Shown here: piece after piece, positions 15,992 to 23,538 of the stretch | How positions within the stretch are numbered: position 1 is the stretch's first letter | Layout: the number at the start of each line of letters is the position of its first letter | Assembly (NCBI RefSeq): GCF_001428825.1 | Contig: NZ_LMIT01000015.1 | Span: 306,489 to 347,953 of the forward strand | Source: Nocardioides sp. Root240 | Lineage (GTDB): Bacteria > Actinomycetota > Actinomycetes > Propionibacteriales > Nocardioidaceae | DNA length: 41,465 nucleotides | Direction of reading: 5' to 3' | Position numbers and translations under genes: made by a program | Notes under the pieces: model-generated | Told to the model about the DNA's origin: nothing | What the model saw: the letters and a program-made list of their open reading frames with translations, nothing else | The model's database searches: none

Positions 15992-17491
15992 GTGGAGGTC
16001 CCTGACAAGTTCGCAGCGCTCGGTCTCACCTACGACGACGTCCTCCTGCTGCCGGGTCATTCCGACCTGGCTCCGGACGACATCGACACCACCTCGCGGT
16101 TGACCCGCGAGATCTCGATCAAGTCGCCGCTGATCAGCGCCGCGATGGACACCGTCACCGAGTCGCGGATGGCGATCGCGATGGCGCGCCAGGGTGGCAT
16201 CGGCATCCTGCACCGGAACCTGTCGGCCGAGGAGCAGGCCTACCAGGTCGACCTGGTGAAGCGGACCCAGACGGGGATCATCTCGAACCCGGTCACCATC
16301 GGTCCCGACGCGACGCTCGAGGAGCTGGACCGGATCTGCGGCGAGTACCGCGTCTCCGGCCTGCCCGTCGTCGACGCCGACAACCGCCTGCTCGGCATCT
16401 GCACCAACCGCGACCTGCGCTTCACCCCCGTCGCGGAGTGGGCGACCACCAAGGTCGACGAGGTGATGACCCCGATGCCGCTGTTCACCGGCGACGTCGG
16501 CATCTCCCGCGACGACGCGACCGCGCTGCTGCGCCGGCACAAGCGCGAGCGGCTCCCGCTGATCGACGAGCAGGGTCGCCTCGGCGGCCTGATCACGGTC
16601 AAGGACTTCGTGAAGTCCGAGCAGTTCCCCCTCGCGTCCAAGGACGGCGACGGCCGGCTCATGGTCGGTGCCGCGATCGGCTACTTCGGCGACGCGTGGG
16701 AGCGGGCCACCGGCCTGATCGAGGCCGGCGTCGACGTCCTCGTCGCCGACACCGCCCACGGTCACGTCACCCTGCTGCTCGACATGGTCCGCCGGCTCAA
16801 GTCCGACCCGGCCACCAAGCACGTCCAGGTCATCGGCGGCAACGTCGCCACCCGTGAGGGTGCGCAGGCCTTCGTCGACGCGGGTGCCGACGCGGTGAAG
16901 GTCGGCTTCGGGCCGGGCTCCATCTGCACCACCCGCGTCGTCACCGGCTGCGGCGTCCCGCAGGTCACCGCCGTCTACGAGGCCTCGCTCGCCGCGGGCC
17001 CGGCCGGCGTACCCGTCATCGCCGACGGCGGCCTCCAGCAGTCCGGTGACATCGCCAAGGCCATCGTCGCCGGCGCCGAGTCCGTGATGATCGGCTCGAT
17101 GCTCGCCGGTTGCGAGGAGTCGCCCGGCGAGGTCGTCTTCCACCAGGGCAAGCAGTACAAGGCCTACCGCGGCATGGGCTCGCTGGGCGCCATGTCGAGC
17201 CGCGGCAAGAAGTCCTACTCCAAGGACCGCTACTTCCAGGCCGAGGTCACCAGCGACGACAAGATCGTCCCCGAGGGCATCGAGGGCCGGGTGGCCTACA
17301 AGGGCCCGCTCGCCGGCGTCGCCCACCAGCTCCTGGGCGGCCTGTCGCAGTCGATGTTCTACGTCGGCGCGCAGTCCATCCCCGAGCTGCAGGAGAAGGG
17401 CCGGTTCATCCGGATCACCTCCGCCTCGCTCAAGGAGAGCCACCCGCACGACATCGAGATGACCGTCGAGGCGCCGAACTACCATCGCTGA
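15992..17491 (+). CDS. guaB: Inosine-5'-monophosphate dehydrogenase (499 aa)
   Basis: This enzyme converts IMP to XMP with NAD, the first committed step of GMP synthesis. It is a TIM barrel with two CBS domains inserted at about residues 95-205 (GISRDDATALLRRHKRERL lies in the second). The catalytic loop GPGSICTTRVV has the nucleophile Cys312, and the flap contains MGSLGAMSSRGKKSY. The GTG at 15992 was chosen because the family begins with VPDKFAALGLTYDDVLL. This frame has no ATG near it; the ATG at 15984 is out of frame. The gene appears leaderless. A paralogue without CBS domains (guaB3) lies 19 kb downstream. Confidence 0.96.
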   Translation: MEVPDKFAALGLTYDDVLLLPGHSDLAPDDIDTTSRLTREISIKSPLISAAMDTVTESRMAIAMARQGGIGILHRNLSAEEQAYQVDLVKRTQTGIISNPVTIGPDATLEELDRICGEYRVSGLPVVDADNRLLGICTNRDLRFTPVAEWATTKVDEVMTPMPLFTGDVGISRDDATALLRRHKRERLPLIDEQGRLGGLITVKDFVKSEQFPLASKDGDGRLMVGAAIGYFGDAWERATGLIEAGVDVLVADTAHGHVTLLLDMVRRLKSDPATKHVQVIGGNVATREGAQAFVDAGADAVKVGFGPGSICTTRVVTGCGVPQVTAVYEASLAAGPAGVPVIADGGLQQSGDIAKAIVAGAESVMIGSMLAGCEESPGEVVFHQGKQYKAYRGMGSLGAMSSRGKKSYSKDRYFQAEVTSDDKIVPEGIEGRVAYKGPLAGVAHQLLGGLSQSMFYVGAQSIPELQEKGRFIRITSASLKESHPHDIEMTVEAPNYHR

Positions 17492-17919
17492 CACCACCGT
17501 GACGGTGGCCGCGGAGGGCGGCCGCGCGGCCTGACGAACTCCGGTTCACCTCCTGATGACCTGCTCCCGGGACCATCATGGAAGGAGAACCGGCTGCGTG
17601 CTGCCCGCGCGTCCCCGGCTCGCCCTGGTGCTGCGCTGACCGGCACGGTGCCCTTCCTGGCGTGACCGTCCCGCCGAGATCCGGGTCACACGACGCCGTC
17701 CGGGTGTCGGCCGAACCGATGGTCGGCTGAGCGAAAACGGCCGACTTCACGTCGTGTTTCCCGTCCCTTCCCTCGCTCGTCCCTATCCCGCGCGACCCCT
17801 CGCCACAAGACTTCCGCGAGGGGGTAGGCCCGGTCGCATTCCTGCATGCCCTCGCCGTTCCTGCGCGCGGCCCCGCGAGCAGGTGCTCACCCGAGATGAG
17901 AAAGGTCGGACACCCCGAC
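17492..17919 (+). other. 428-nt gene-free region before the Pst-like locus
   Basis: Just after the guaB stop are short GC-rich hairpins (CCACCG-TGA-CGGTGG at 17494-17508, then GGCCGC-GGAGG-GCGGCC at 17507-17523). These may terminate guaB, although no T-tract follows. A PHO-box-like repeat lies at 17544-17565. The remainder holds ACACGACG (17688-17695) inverted against CGTCGTGT (17750-17757) and a pyrimidine-rich stretch around 17760-17800. I see no convincing coding frame. The promoter and long leader of the downstream locus are probably here. Confidence 0.6.
17544..17565 (+). promoter_or_regulatory. Candidate PHO box (PhoP binding site)
   Basis: GTTCACCTCCT and GATGACCTGCT are adjacent 11-nt direct repeats identical at 8 positions. 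The first begins with the GTTCACC core of Streptomyces PhoP boxes, and the 11-nt spacing is the known unit length. It lies 355 nt before a PstS-like gene. Confidence 0.45.
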
Positions 17920-19059
17920 ATGAAGCTCAACAAGTACGTCGGTGGCTCCATCGCCGCCCTCGCCGCCGCGGCCATCGCCGTCGGTTCGGTCCTCCCGGCC
18001 CAGGCCGACCCGACCCGCCCGTACGCCGCCGCGGGCTCGGACACCATCCAGGACGTCTGGAACGCCCTCACGAACGACGGTGCCGCCTCGCCGTTCGGCG
18101 ACATCGCGTCGTACGACGCCTTCGACGGTTCGGGCGTTGCGGCCGACACGGTCATGATCAAGCCCAAGACGCTGGCCCCGTGGGTCACCCGTCCGTCCGG
18201 CTCCGGTGACGGCGTGAAGTCGCTCTCGGCCTCGTGGAACTCCGCGAACCACATCTTCAAGACCAAGGACCTGTTCACGTCCAGCGCGATCGACTTCGCC
18301 CGCTCCTCGGGCGGCCCGTCGGTCAGCGGCAGCGCCCTGACCTTCATCCCGTTCGCGCGCGACGCCGTGAGCATCGCGTTCAACCCGACCACCGGGCTGA
18401 CCTCGCTCGACCTGACGACGGCGCAGATCAAGGAGCTCTACTCGGGCGTCGACGACAGCGCCAACTCGGTCGTCACCTTCGTCAGCGGCCAGCCGCAGAT
18501 CAACGGTGTGGCGGTCCACCCGAAGCTGCCGCAGGCGGCGTCCGGAACCCGCAAGTTCTTCCTCGCCGCGGCCGGCGTGACCGCGCTCGCCAGCTACGTC
18601 GACGGCGCCGCGACCTTCGGTGAGAACAACGGCACGTTCATCCCGAACGACGGTGACCTCGTCCCGTTCTCGGCCGGCCAGTGGATCGCCCAGGCCAACG
18701 GCCAGATCCCGGGCCTCGAGAACACCACCACGGGCCTCGCCCTCGCCGCGATCAACGGCCAGGCCGCGGTGAACGGCACCGCGCCGACGATCACCCCCGG
18801 TGCGCTCTACGGCACGGCCACGCTCGGCAACTACACCGCGCCGCCGGCCACCGGTGTCGGTGCGTTCTCGCGCGACACCTACGACGTGATCCCCACCCAG
18901 TTCCTGAGCGGCACGCCCAAGCAGGCCAACCTCGTCGCGGCGCTGACCAGCGGCCTGAACGGCGCCTCGCAGAAGACCACGATCAAGAAGTACGGCTTCG
19001 GCACGCTGAGCTACCTGACCGACGCGTCGAAGTACCTGTCGTCGGCCTACACCAACTGA
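17920..19059 (+). CDS. Secreted PstS-like substrate-binding protein, short form (379 aa)
   Basis: A Sec signal peptide (MKLNKYVGGSIAALAAAAIAV, cleavage near AQA-DP) leads into a type II periplasmic-binding fold. It starts AAGSDTIQDVWNAL, where PstS proteins have their first phosphate loop. TSLDLTTAQIKELYSG matches the 'L-L-x-x-x-x-IFSG' hinge strand of PstS. There is no lipobox and no membrane anchor, so it is probably released or held by partners. The ATG at 17920 gives a normal signal peptide; an in-frame ATG at 17896 is also possible. It is the first gene of the surface/Pst-like locus, preceded by a candidate PHO box and followed by strong hairpins. The ligand is unknown; phosphate or a phosphorylated compound is inferred. 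Confidence 0.85.
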   Translation: MKLNKYVGGSIAALAAAAIAVGSVLPAQADPTRPYAAAGSDTIQDVWNALTNDGAASPFGDIASYDAFDGSGVAADTVMIKPKTLAPWVTRPSGSGDGVKSLSASWNSANHIFKTKDLFTSSAIDFARSSGGPSVSGSALTFIPFARDAVSIAFNPTTGLTSLDLTTAQIKELYSGVDDSANSVVTFVSGQPQINGVAVHPKLPQAASGTRKFFLAAAGVTALASYVDGAATFGENNGTFIPNDGDLVPFSAGQWIAQANGQIPGLENTTTGLALAAINGQAAVNGTAPTITPGALYGTATLGNYTAPPATGVGAFSRDTYDVIPTQFLSGTPKQANLVAALTSGLNGASQKTTIKKYGFGTLSYLTDASKYLSSAYTN

Positions 19060-19070
19060 TGCGCTGAGGG

Positions 19071-19101
19071 ACCGGTCCCGTCCTGCCCGGACGGGACCGG
19101 T
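19071..19101 (+). terminator. Strong hairpin after the first binding-protein gene
   Basis: A perfect 13-bp stem is formed by ACCGGTCCCGTCC (19071-19083) and GGACGGGACCGGT (19089-19101), loop TGCCC, starting 12 nt after the stop. No U-tract follows. It could be a partial terminator or 3' stabiliser that raises expression of the binding protein over downstream genes. Confidence 0.6.
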
Positions 19102-19152
19102 GCCCTGCTCCGTCCCCGTGCCGAAGCGCCGGGGAGCGGAGCATCTCGAGCT

Positions 19153-19197
19153 GCCGCGTCGTAGCAGCGACGCGGCTGTCGTCCGCCTGCGCGGACG
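19153..19197 (+). other. Two further hairpins in the leader of the 641-aa surface-protein gene
   Basis: GCCGCGTCG (19153-19161) pairs with CGACGCGGC (19168-19176). CGTCCGC (19180-19186) pairs with GCGGACG (19191-19197). Both stems are perfect, and they lie 55-100 nt before the next start codon. Confidence 0.6.
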
Positions 19198-19251
19198 GAA
19201 TGCATCACCCATCCCTCAGATGCAATGACACATCAACAGGAGACAGTAGCA

Positions 19252-21177
19252 ATGCGCTCTACCTTCACGCGGCGCCGCCGCATCGTGGCCGGCCTCGCCG
19301 CGACCGCGGTCCCGGCCGCCCTCCTCGCCCTGGCCCCCGCGGCCGACGCGGCGAACCCCACGGGCTCGAACTACGAGCTCTTCTTCGAGACCAACCTGAC
19401 TGGCGACCCCGCCAACAAGATCGTCGGCGGTGGCCGCTGGGGCCACGAGGGTGCCTCCCACCTCGAGGCGACCACCGTCTCCGGTGACCTGACCGACGGT
19501 GGTGCCGCCCTCGCCGCCGCGTTCGGGGGCAACACCGACAACTTCGCTCTCGTCTTCGTGCCGACCTCGGCCAACGGCTCGGCCGAGGAGCCCACCGTGA
19601 CCGCCGGCCAGACCGTGGCCGACGCCTACCCGTACTTCACCGAGATCGGCTTCGCCACCGCGATGCAGGGTGCGTCCAACCCGTCGAACGACCAGGTCCT
19701 CCTGGTGTCGACCGCCGCCGAGTGGGCCGACTGGACCGCTGACGGCAAGCCGTCGCAGATCGCCTCGTCCAACGACCTGGTGCTGCACGACGCCGTCCGC
19801 CCGGGCGCACCGGTCTCGGCGCACCCGAAGGGCAAGTCGATCCTGAACCGCTGGGCCGCGGGCCAGAACATGTCGGCGGTCATCGTCAAGACCACCGGAG
19901 CGTTCGTCAACGGCATCCCGGTCATCGACGCCTCCACCGGCCACGCCGAGGCGGCGTGGGTCCCGTTCACCACCGCCGTCGACCCCGCCATCGGCACCAC
20001 CTCGGGCATCGCCACCTCGGGTGCCTACAACTTCGCCGTCGCGCCGGCCACGACGACCACCACCTCCCTGGCGGTCACCGAGACGTCGCCGCAGCTGGAG
20101 ACCGCCACGCTGCACCTGACCGCGACCGTGTCCCCGGCTGCTGCCGGCACCGTCACGTTCAAGGACGGCAGCACGACCGTCGGCTCCGCCCCGGTCTCCG
20201 GCGGCTCCGCCGCGATCACGGCGTCGCTCCCGGCCGGCTCGCACAACCTGACCGCGGCGTTCGCCCCGGCGGACACCGCGGCCTACGCGGCCTCGACCTC
20301 CTCGGCCGTGCCGTTCACGACGACCGCCACCCCGGCCGTCGCGACGACGACCGTGGTCAGCATCCCAGCCGGCGCCATCGCCTCCGGCGACTCCGTCCCG
20401 GTGACGGCGTCGGTCACGCCGACCTCTGCCGTCGGTGCGGTCCAGTTCAAGGCCGACGGCGTGAACTTCGGCTCGCCGGTCCCGCTGGTCTCGGGCGTCG
20501 CCTCCACCAGCTGGACGGCCGTCGGCGGTGGCCACAACATCTCCGCGGCGTTCATCCCGGCCAACCCGGCCGCGTTCACGCCGTCGACGTCGTCGGCGCA
20601 GCTCGCCACGGTTTCGTACCCGGCCAACCAGCCGGTCCCGGACGAGCAGACCATCGTGGCCGACGTCGACGCCGGTGCGATCACCATCTCGACGCCGTAC
20701 ACGCCCACCAACCCGCTCGTCGTCGACGGTGACCCCTCGACGCCGCTGGTCGCCGACCCGCTCAAGCTGAACCCCACCAACACCATGTACACCGGGTCTG
20801 CTGCGTTCGAGCACATCATCGTGACCGACACCCGTGCGGGTGGCCTCCCGTGGACCCTGACTGCCCTCGCGGGCGCCCTCAGCGAGCCGCTGGGCGGCAC
20901 CATCAACGGCCAGAACGTCGGCCTCACGAACCTGGCGGAGCAGCCGGGCACCAGCGGCGTGGGCGTGCTCACGGCGACCGACGTCCAGGCGGCGAACGCC
21001 GTGGCCGCCAGCGACGCCGGCGCCCTCGGCCTCGGTGGTACGACGGGCCACGAGGTCCTTCGTCGTGCGGCTCCCGGCACCGGCACGGTCGAGTACAAGG
21101 GCCTGCTCACCATCCAGGCCCCGACCTCGACGCAGGCCGGCCACTACACGGGCACCGTGACGTTCACGGTTTCCTGA
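19252..21177 (+). CDS. Secreted surface protein: GHEG domain, two Ig-like domains, WxL-like domain (641 aa)
   Basis: The signal peptide is Arg-rich (MRSTFTRRRRIVAGLAATAV), with cleavage near ADA-AN. Residues about 35-262 are a domain shared by four proteins of this locus, marked by GDPANKIVGGGRWGHEG and SAHPKGKSILNRWAAGQ; I recognise no family. Two Ig-like domains of the Big_5 type follow (about 265-355 and 361-453), with TVTFKDGSTTVGSAPVS. The C-terminal part (about 478-641) resembles a WxL cell-wall-binding domain. It has DTRAGGLPWTLTALAG with a W-x-L, and ends GHYTGTVTFTVS, where true WxL domains have a second W-x-L. There is no LPXTG motif or membrane anchor, so wall attachment would be non-covalent. 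The start has GGAGA 8 nt upstream. Confidence 0.85.
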   Translation: MRSTFTRRRRIVAGLAATAVPAALLALAPAADAANPTGSNYELFFETNLTGDPANKIVGGGRWGHEGASHLEATTVSGDLTDGGAALAAAFGGNTDNFALVFVPTSANGSAEEPTVTAGQTVADAYPYFTEIGFATAMQGASNPSNDQVLLVSTAAEWADWTADGKPSQIASSNDLVLHDAVRPGAPVSAHPKGKSILNRWAAGQNMSAVIVKTTGAFVNGIPVIDASTGHAEAAWVPFTTAVDPAIGTTSGIATSGAYNFAVAPATTTTTSLAVTETSPQLETATLHLTATVSPAAAGTVTFKDGSTTVGSAPVSGGSAAITASLPAGSHNLTAAFAPADTAAYAASTSSAVPFTTTATPAVATTTVVSIPAGAIASGDSVPVTASVTPTSAVGAVQFKADGVNFGSPVPLVSGVASTSWTAVGGGHNISAAFIPANPAAFTPSTSSAQLATVSYPANQPVPDEQTIVADVDAGAITISTPYTPTNPLVVDGDPSTPLVADPLKLNPTNTMYTGSAAFEHIIVTDTRAGGLPWTLTALAGALSEPLGGTINGQNVGLTNLAEQPGTSGVGVLTATDVQAANAVAASDAGALGLGGTTGHEVLRRAAPGTGTVEYKGLLTIQAPTSTQAGHYTGTVTFTVS

Positions 21178-21199
21178 CCCAGGACCGCCTTGGGGGCGG

Positions 21200-21252
21200 A
21201 GGAGGCCGACGGGCCTCCTGAGCTGGGTCGGGCGCTCCGGCGCCCGACCCAG
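21200..21252 (+). terminator. Two tandem perfect hairpins after the 641-aa surface-protein gene
   Basis: AGGAGGCC-GACG-GGCCTCCT (21200-21219) is followed by CTGGGTCGGGCGC-TCCG-GCGCCCGACCCAG (21223-21252), a perfect 13-bp stem with a 4-nt loop. There is no T-tract. They probably attenuate or stabilise rather than fully terminate, because the next gene has no obvious separate promoter. Confidence 0.6.
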
Positions 21253-21303
21253 CGACACCGCCCCCGGGGTGGGGATCCACCCACAGAAACGGACGCCCCC
21301 AGA

Positions 21304-23538
21304 ATGCGCACTCTCCTCCGGCCCCTGCTGGCCACCCTCCTCGTCGTCGCGGCGCTGCTGTCCGGCACCGTCGGCGGCACGGCCGCTCCCGCGGTCGCCG
21401 ACCCGACACCGTCGGCACCGACCGACGGCGCGACCGACGGCGCGACCGACGCGCCGGTCGACCGCTCCGACAACATCACCTTCGGCATCGGGCCGGCGCA
21501 CGCCGTACCCGAGGACCAGGTCGTCGACGGCCGCCCCTACCTGCAGTACCTCTCGGGCCCCGGTGGCGCGGTCCGCGACACCGTCGCGCTGATCAACTAC
21601 GGCACCGAGCCGATCGCCCTGAACGTCTACGTGACCGACGCGGTGCAGGGCACCGACGGTGCCTTCGGGCTGAAGGCGGGGGACGCGACGCCGAGCGACG
21701 CCGGCTCCTGGTTCCGGCTGAGGGCGCCGGGCTCGAGGAAGCTGGTCGCCCGCGCACGGATCACGGTGCCGGGACGCAAGGGCGGCGACTACGGCCGGGT
21801 GGACGTCCCCCTCGAGGCCCGGATCCCGCTCGACGCGACGCCCGGCGACCACGTCGGCGGTGTGATCGCGTCCCTCGTCTCGACGGGCAAGGACGCCGAC
21901 GGCGCGCGGATCAAGTTCGACCAGCGGATCGGCCTGCGCACCTACTTCCGGCTGTCGGGTGACCTCGAGCCGCAGCTCGCGGTCGAGAACCTGCACGCGT
22001 CGTACGACTGGAGCCCGGAGGCCCACGGGCGGGACTCGGTCACCGTCACCTACGACGTCCGCAACACCGGCAACGTCCGCATGAACGCCGCGCAGCTCGT
22101 CAACCTGCAGCGCCCGTTCCGCGACGACATCATCGTGCGGCCGGCACCGGTCGCCGACCTGCTGCCGGGCGCGACCCTCTCGGTGAGCCAGACGGTCGAG
22201 GGCAACTTCTCCGCGGGCCCGCTCACGCCCCTCGTCTCGCTCATCCCGGTGCCGGTCGACGACACCGTGCCGGCCGACCGCACGCCCGTCCAGGGAAGCG
22301 TCGAGGTGTGGGCGTGGCAGTGGATCGTCGCGGCGGTCGTGGTCGTCCTCCTGCTCCTGCTGCTCCTGGCCCTCGGCCTCCGGCGCTGGCGGGGCGCGCG
22401 CGTCAAGGTCCACGGTGGCCGGCGGCGCAGGACGGGCAAGCCCGCGCCGGAGCCGCAACCGGTCGCCCGCGTCGCCGTCATCGGCCTGGCGACCTTTCTC
22501 GTGGCGGCGGTCGCGGCGTTCGTGCCCGCAGCACACGCCGACGTCTCGAAGCCCGGGGGCGGCAAGATCTTCCTCGAGACCGGCAAGCTGACCGGTGACC
22601 CGGAGCGCGCGATCACCGACGGCGTCTGGGGCCACGAGGGCAAGGACGGCAAGCTCGGCACCTTCGTCGTGGCCGACCTGACCGACTCGAGCGGCAGGAT
22701 CACCGATGCCTCCCAGGCCTTCTGGATGAAGCGCTTCGGCATCACCGACTTCAACAACATCGGGATCGCGTTCGTGCGCGCCAGCGCCGACGGCACGACC
22801 GAGCGGCCGAAGGTGACCAAGGGCCAGACCGCGGCCGACGTCTTCGAGTGGTTCACCGACTTCAGCCTCGGCGTCGGCTGGGCTGGCACCGGAGAGCCCT
22901 ACACGGACCAGGTGGCCGTGGTCCACACCAAGGCGGAGTTCGCGGACTGGATCAAGTTCGGCTCGCCCGCCCAGGTGTACGACGACAAGCTGGTCGCCCA
23001 CGACGCGCTCGTCGACGGCGAACCGGTCTCCGCGCACCCGTCGGGCAGGTCGATCCAGAACCGCTGGCCGGCGGGGGAGAAGCTCAGCCTCGTCATGTTC
23101 CAGTACGACGGCTTCGACGAGAACGACGTCCCGATCGTCGCGGTCGCCGACGACGGCCGCGCTCGGTCGGCGTGGCTGACCTTCCGCACGGTGGCGGGCA
23201 AGGACGACCCGTCGGTGCGGACCTCGGCCGGCTACCACGTCCTCGGCGCCAGCGTGCTGCCGAAGAAGCCGTCGGAGGTCTCGAAGGACCCGTCCGCCGA
23301 GGTGAACGGCAAGAAGGGCGCGACTTCCCCGGACGCCGGCGACGCAGCCACCGGTACGCCGGACGGCACGCCCGCCGCGTCCGCGACCGGCTCGTCGTCG
23401 GTGATCGACGAGTCCGCGTCGTTCGGCACGTTGTGGACCGGCTCCGGCTGGGCCTGGCCGATCGTCGGGTTGCTCATCGCGGTCGGGGGATTCCTCGCCG
23501 CCACCTCGCTCCTGCGAGGACGGGTGGACCGACCTTGA
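21304..23538 (+). CDS. Membrane-anchored fusion of a DUF916/WxIP-like region and a GHEG domain (744 aa)
   Basis: The layout is a signal peptide (about 1-35) and then an extracellular region, about 58-325. It starts ITFGIGPAHAVPEDQ and contains TPGDHVGGVIASL, a pattern typical of DUF916-type proteins that partner WxL proteins in Firmicutes. A transmembrane helix lies at about 338-360, followed by a basic cytoplasmic loop (RRWRGARVKVHGGRRRR). A second helix (391-414) ends AHA-DV like a signal peptide. The GHEG domain (about 417-650) follows, with GVWGHEG and SAHPSGRSIQNRWPAGE. A Ser/Thr/Asp linker leads to a final transmembrane helix (about 718-738). The two halves look like once-separate genes joined in frame. 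The stop overlaps the next gene's TTG start (TTGA). Confidence 0.82.
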   Translation: MRTLLRPLLATLLVVAALLSGTVGGTAAPAVADPTPSAPTDGATDGATDAPVDRSDNITFGIGPAHAVPEDQVVDGRPYLQYLSGPGGAVRDTVALINYGTEPIALNVYVTDAVQGTDGAFGLKAGDATPSDAGSWFRLRAPGSRKLVARARITVPGRKGGDYGRVDVPLEARIPLDATPGDHVGGVIASLVSTGKDADGARIKFDQRIGLRTYFRLSGDLEPQLAVENLHASYDWSPEAHGRDSVTVTYDVRNTGNVRMNAAQLVNLQRPFRDDIIVRPAPVADLLPGATLSVSQTVEGNFSAGPLTPLVSLIPVPVDDTVPADRTPVQGSVEVWAWQWIVAAVVVVLLLLLLLALGLRRWRGARVKVHGGRRRRTGKPAPEPQPVARVAVIGLATFLVAAVAAFVPAAHADVSKPGGGKIFLETGKLTGDPERAITDGVWGHEGKDGKLGTFVVADLTDSSGRITDASQAFWMKRFGITDFNNIGIAFVRASADGTTERPKVTKGQTAADVFEWFTDFSLGVGWAGTGEPYTDQVAVVHTKAEFADWIKFGSPAQVYDDKLVAHDALVDGEPVSAHPSGRSIQNRWPAGEKLSLVMFQYDGFDENDVPIVAVADDGRARSAWLTFRTVAGKDDPSVRTSAGYHVLGASVLPKKPSEVSKDPSAEVNGKKGATSPDAGDAATGTPDGTPAASATGSSSVIDESASFGTLWTGSGWAWPIVGLLIAVGGFLAATSLLRGRVDRP

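Noticed and set aside
13784..17497. A very long open frame on the minus strand (over 1200 codons) across the membrane gene, zwf and guaB
   Set aside because: It is antisense to guaB and runs out of frame through zwf. Its composition is the Arg/Gly/Ala-rich pattern expected from GC-rich shadow frames, and it lacks any recognisable domain.
21304..23538. Two separate genes mis-joined by a frameshift
   Set aside because: The frame is continuous with uniform codon use through the basic loop between the two halves, and no alternative stop or start with a ribosome-binding site lies between them.
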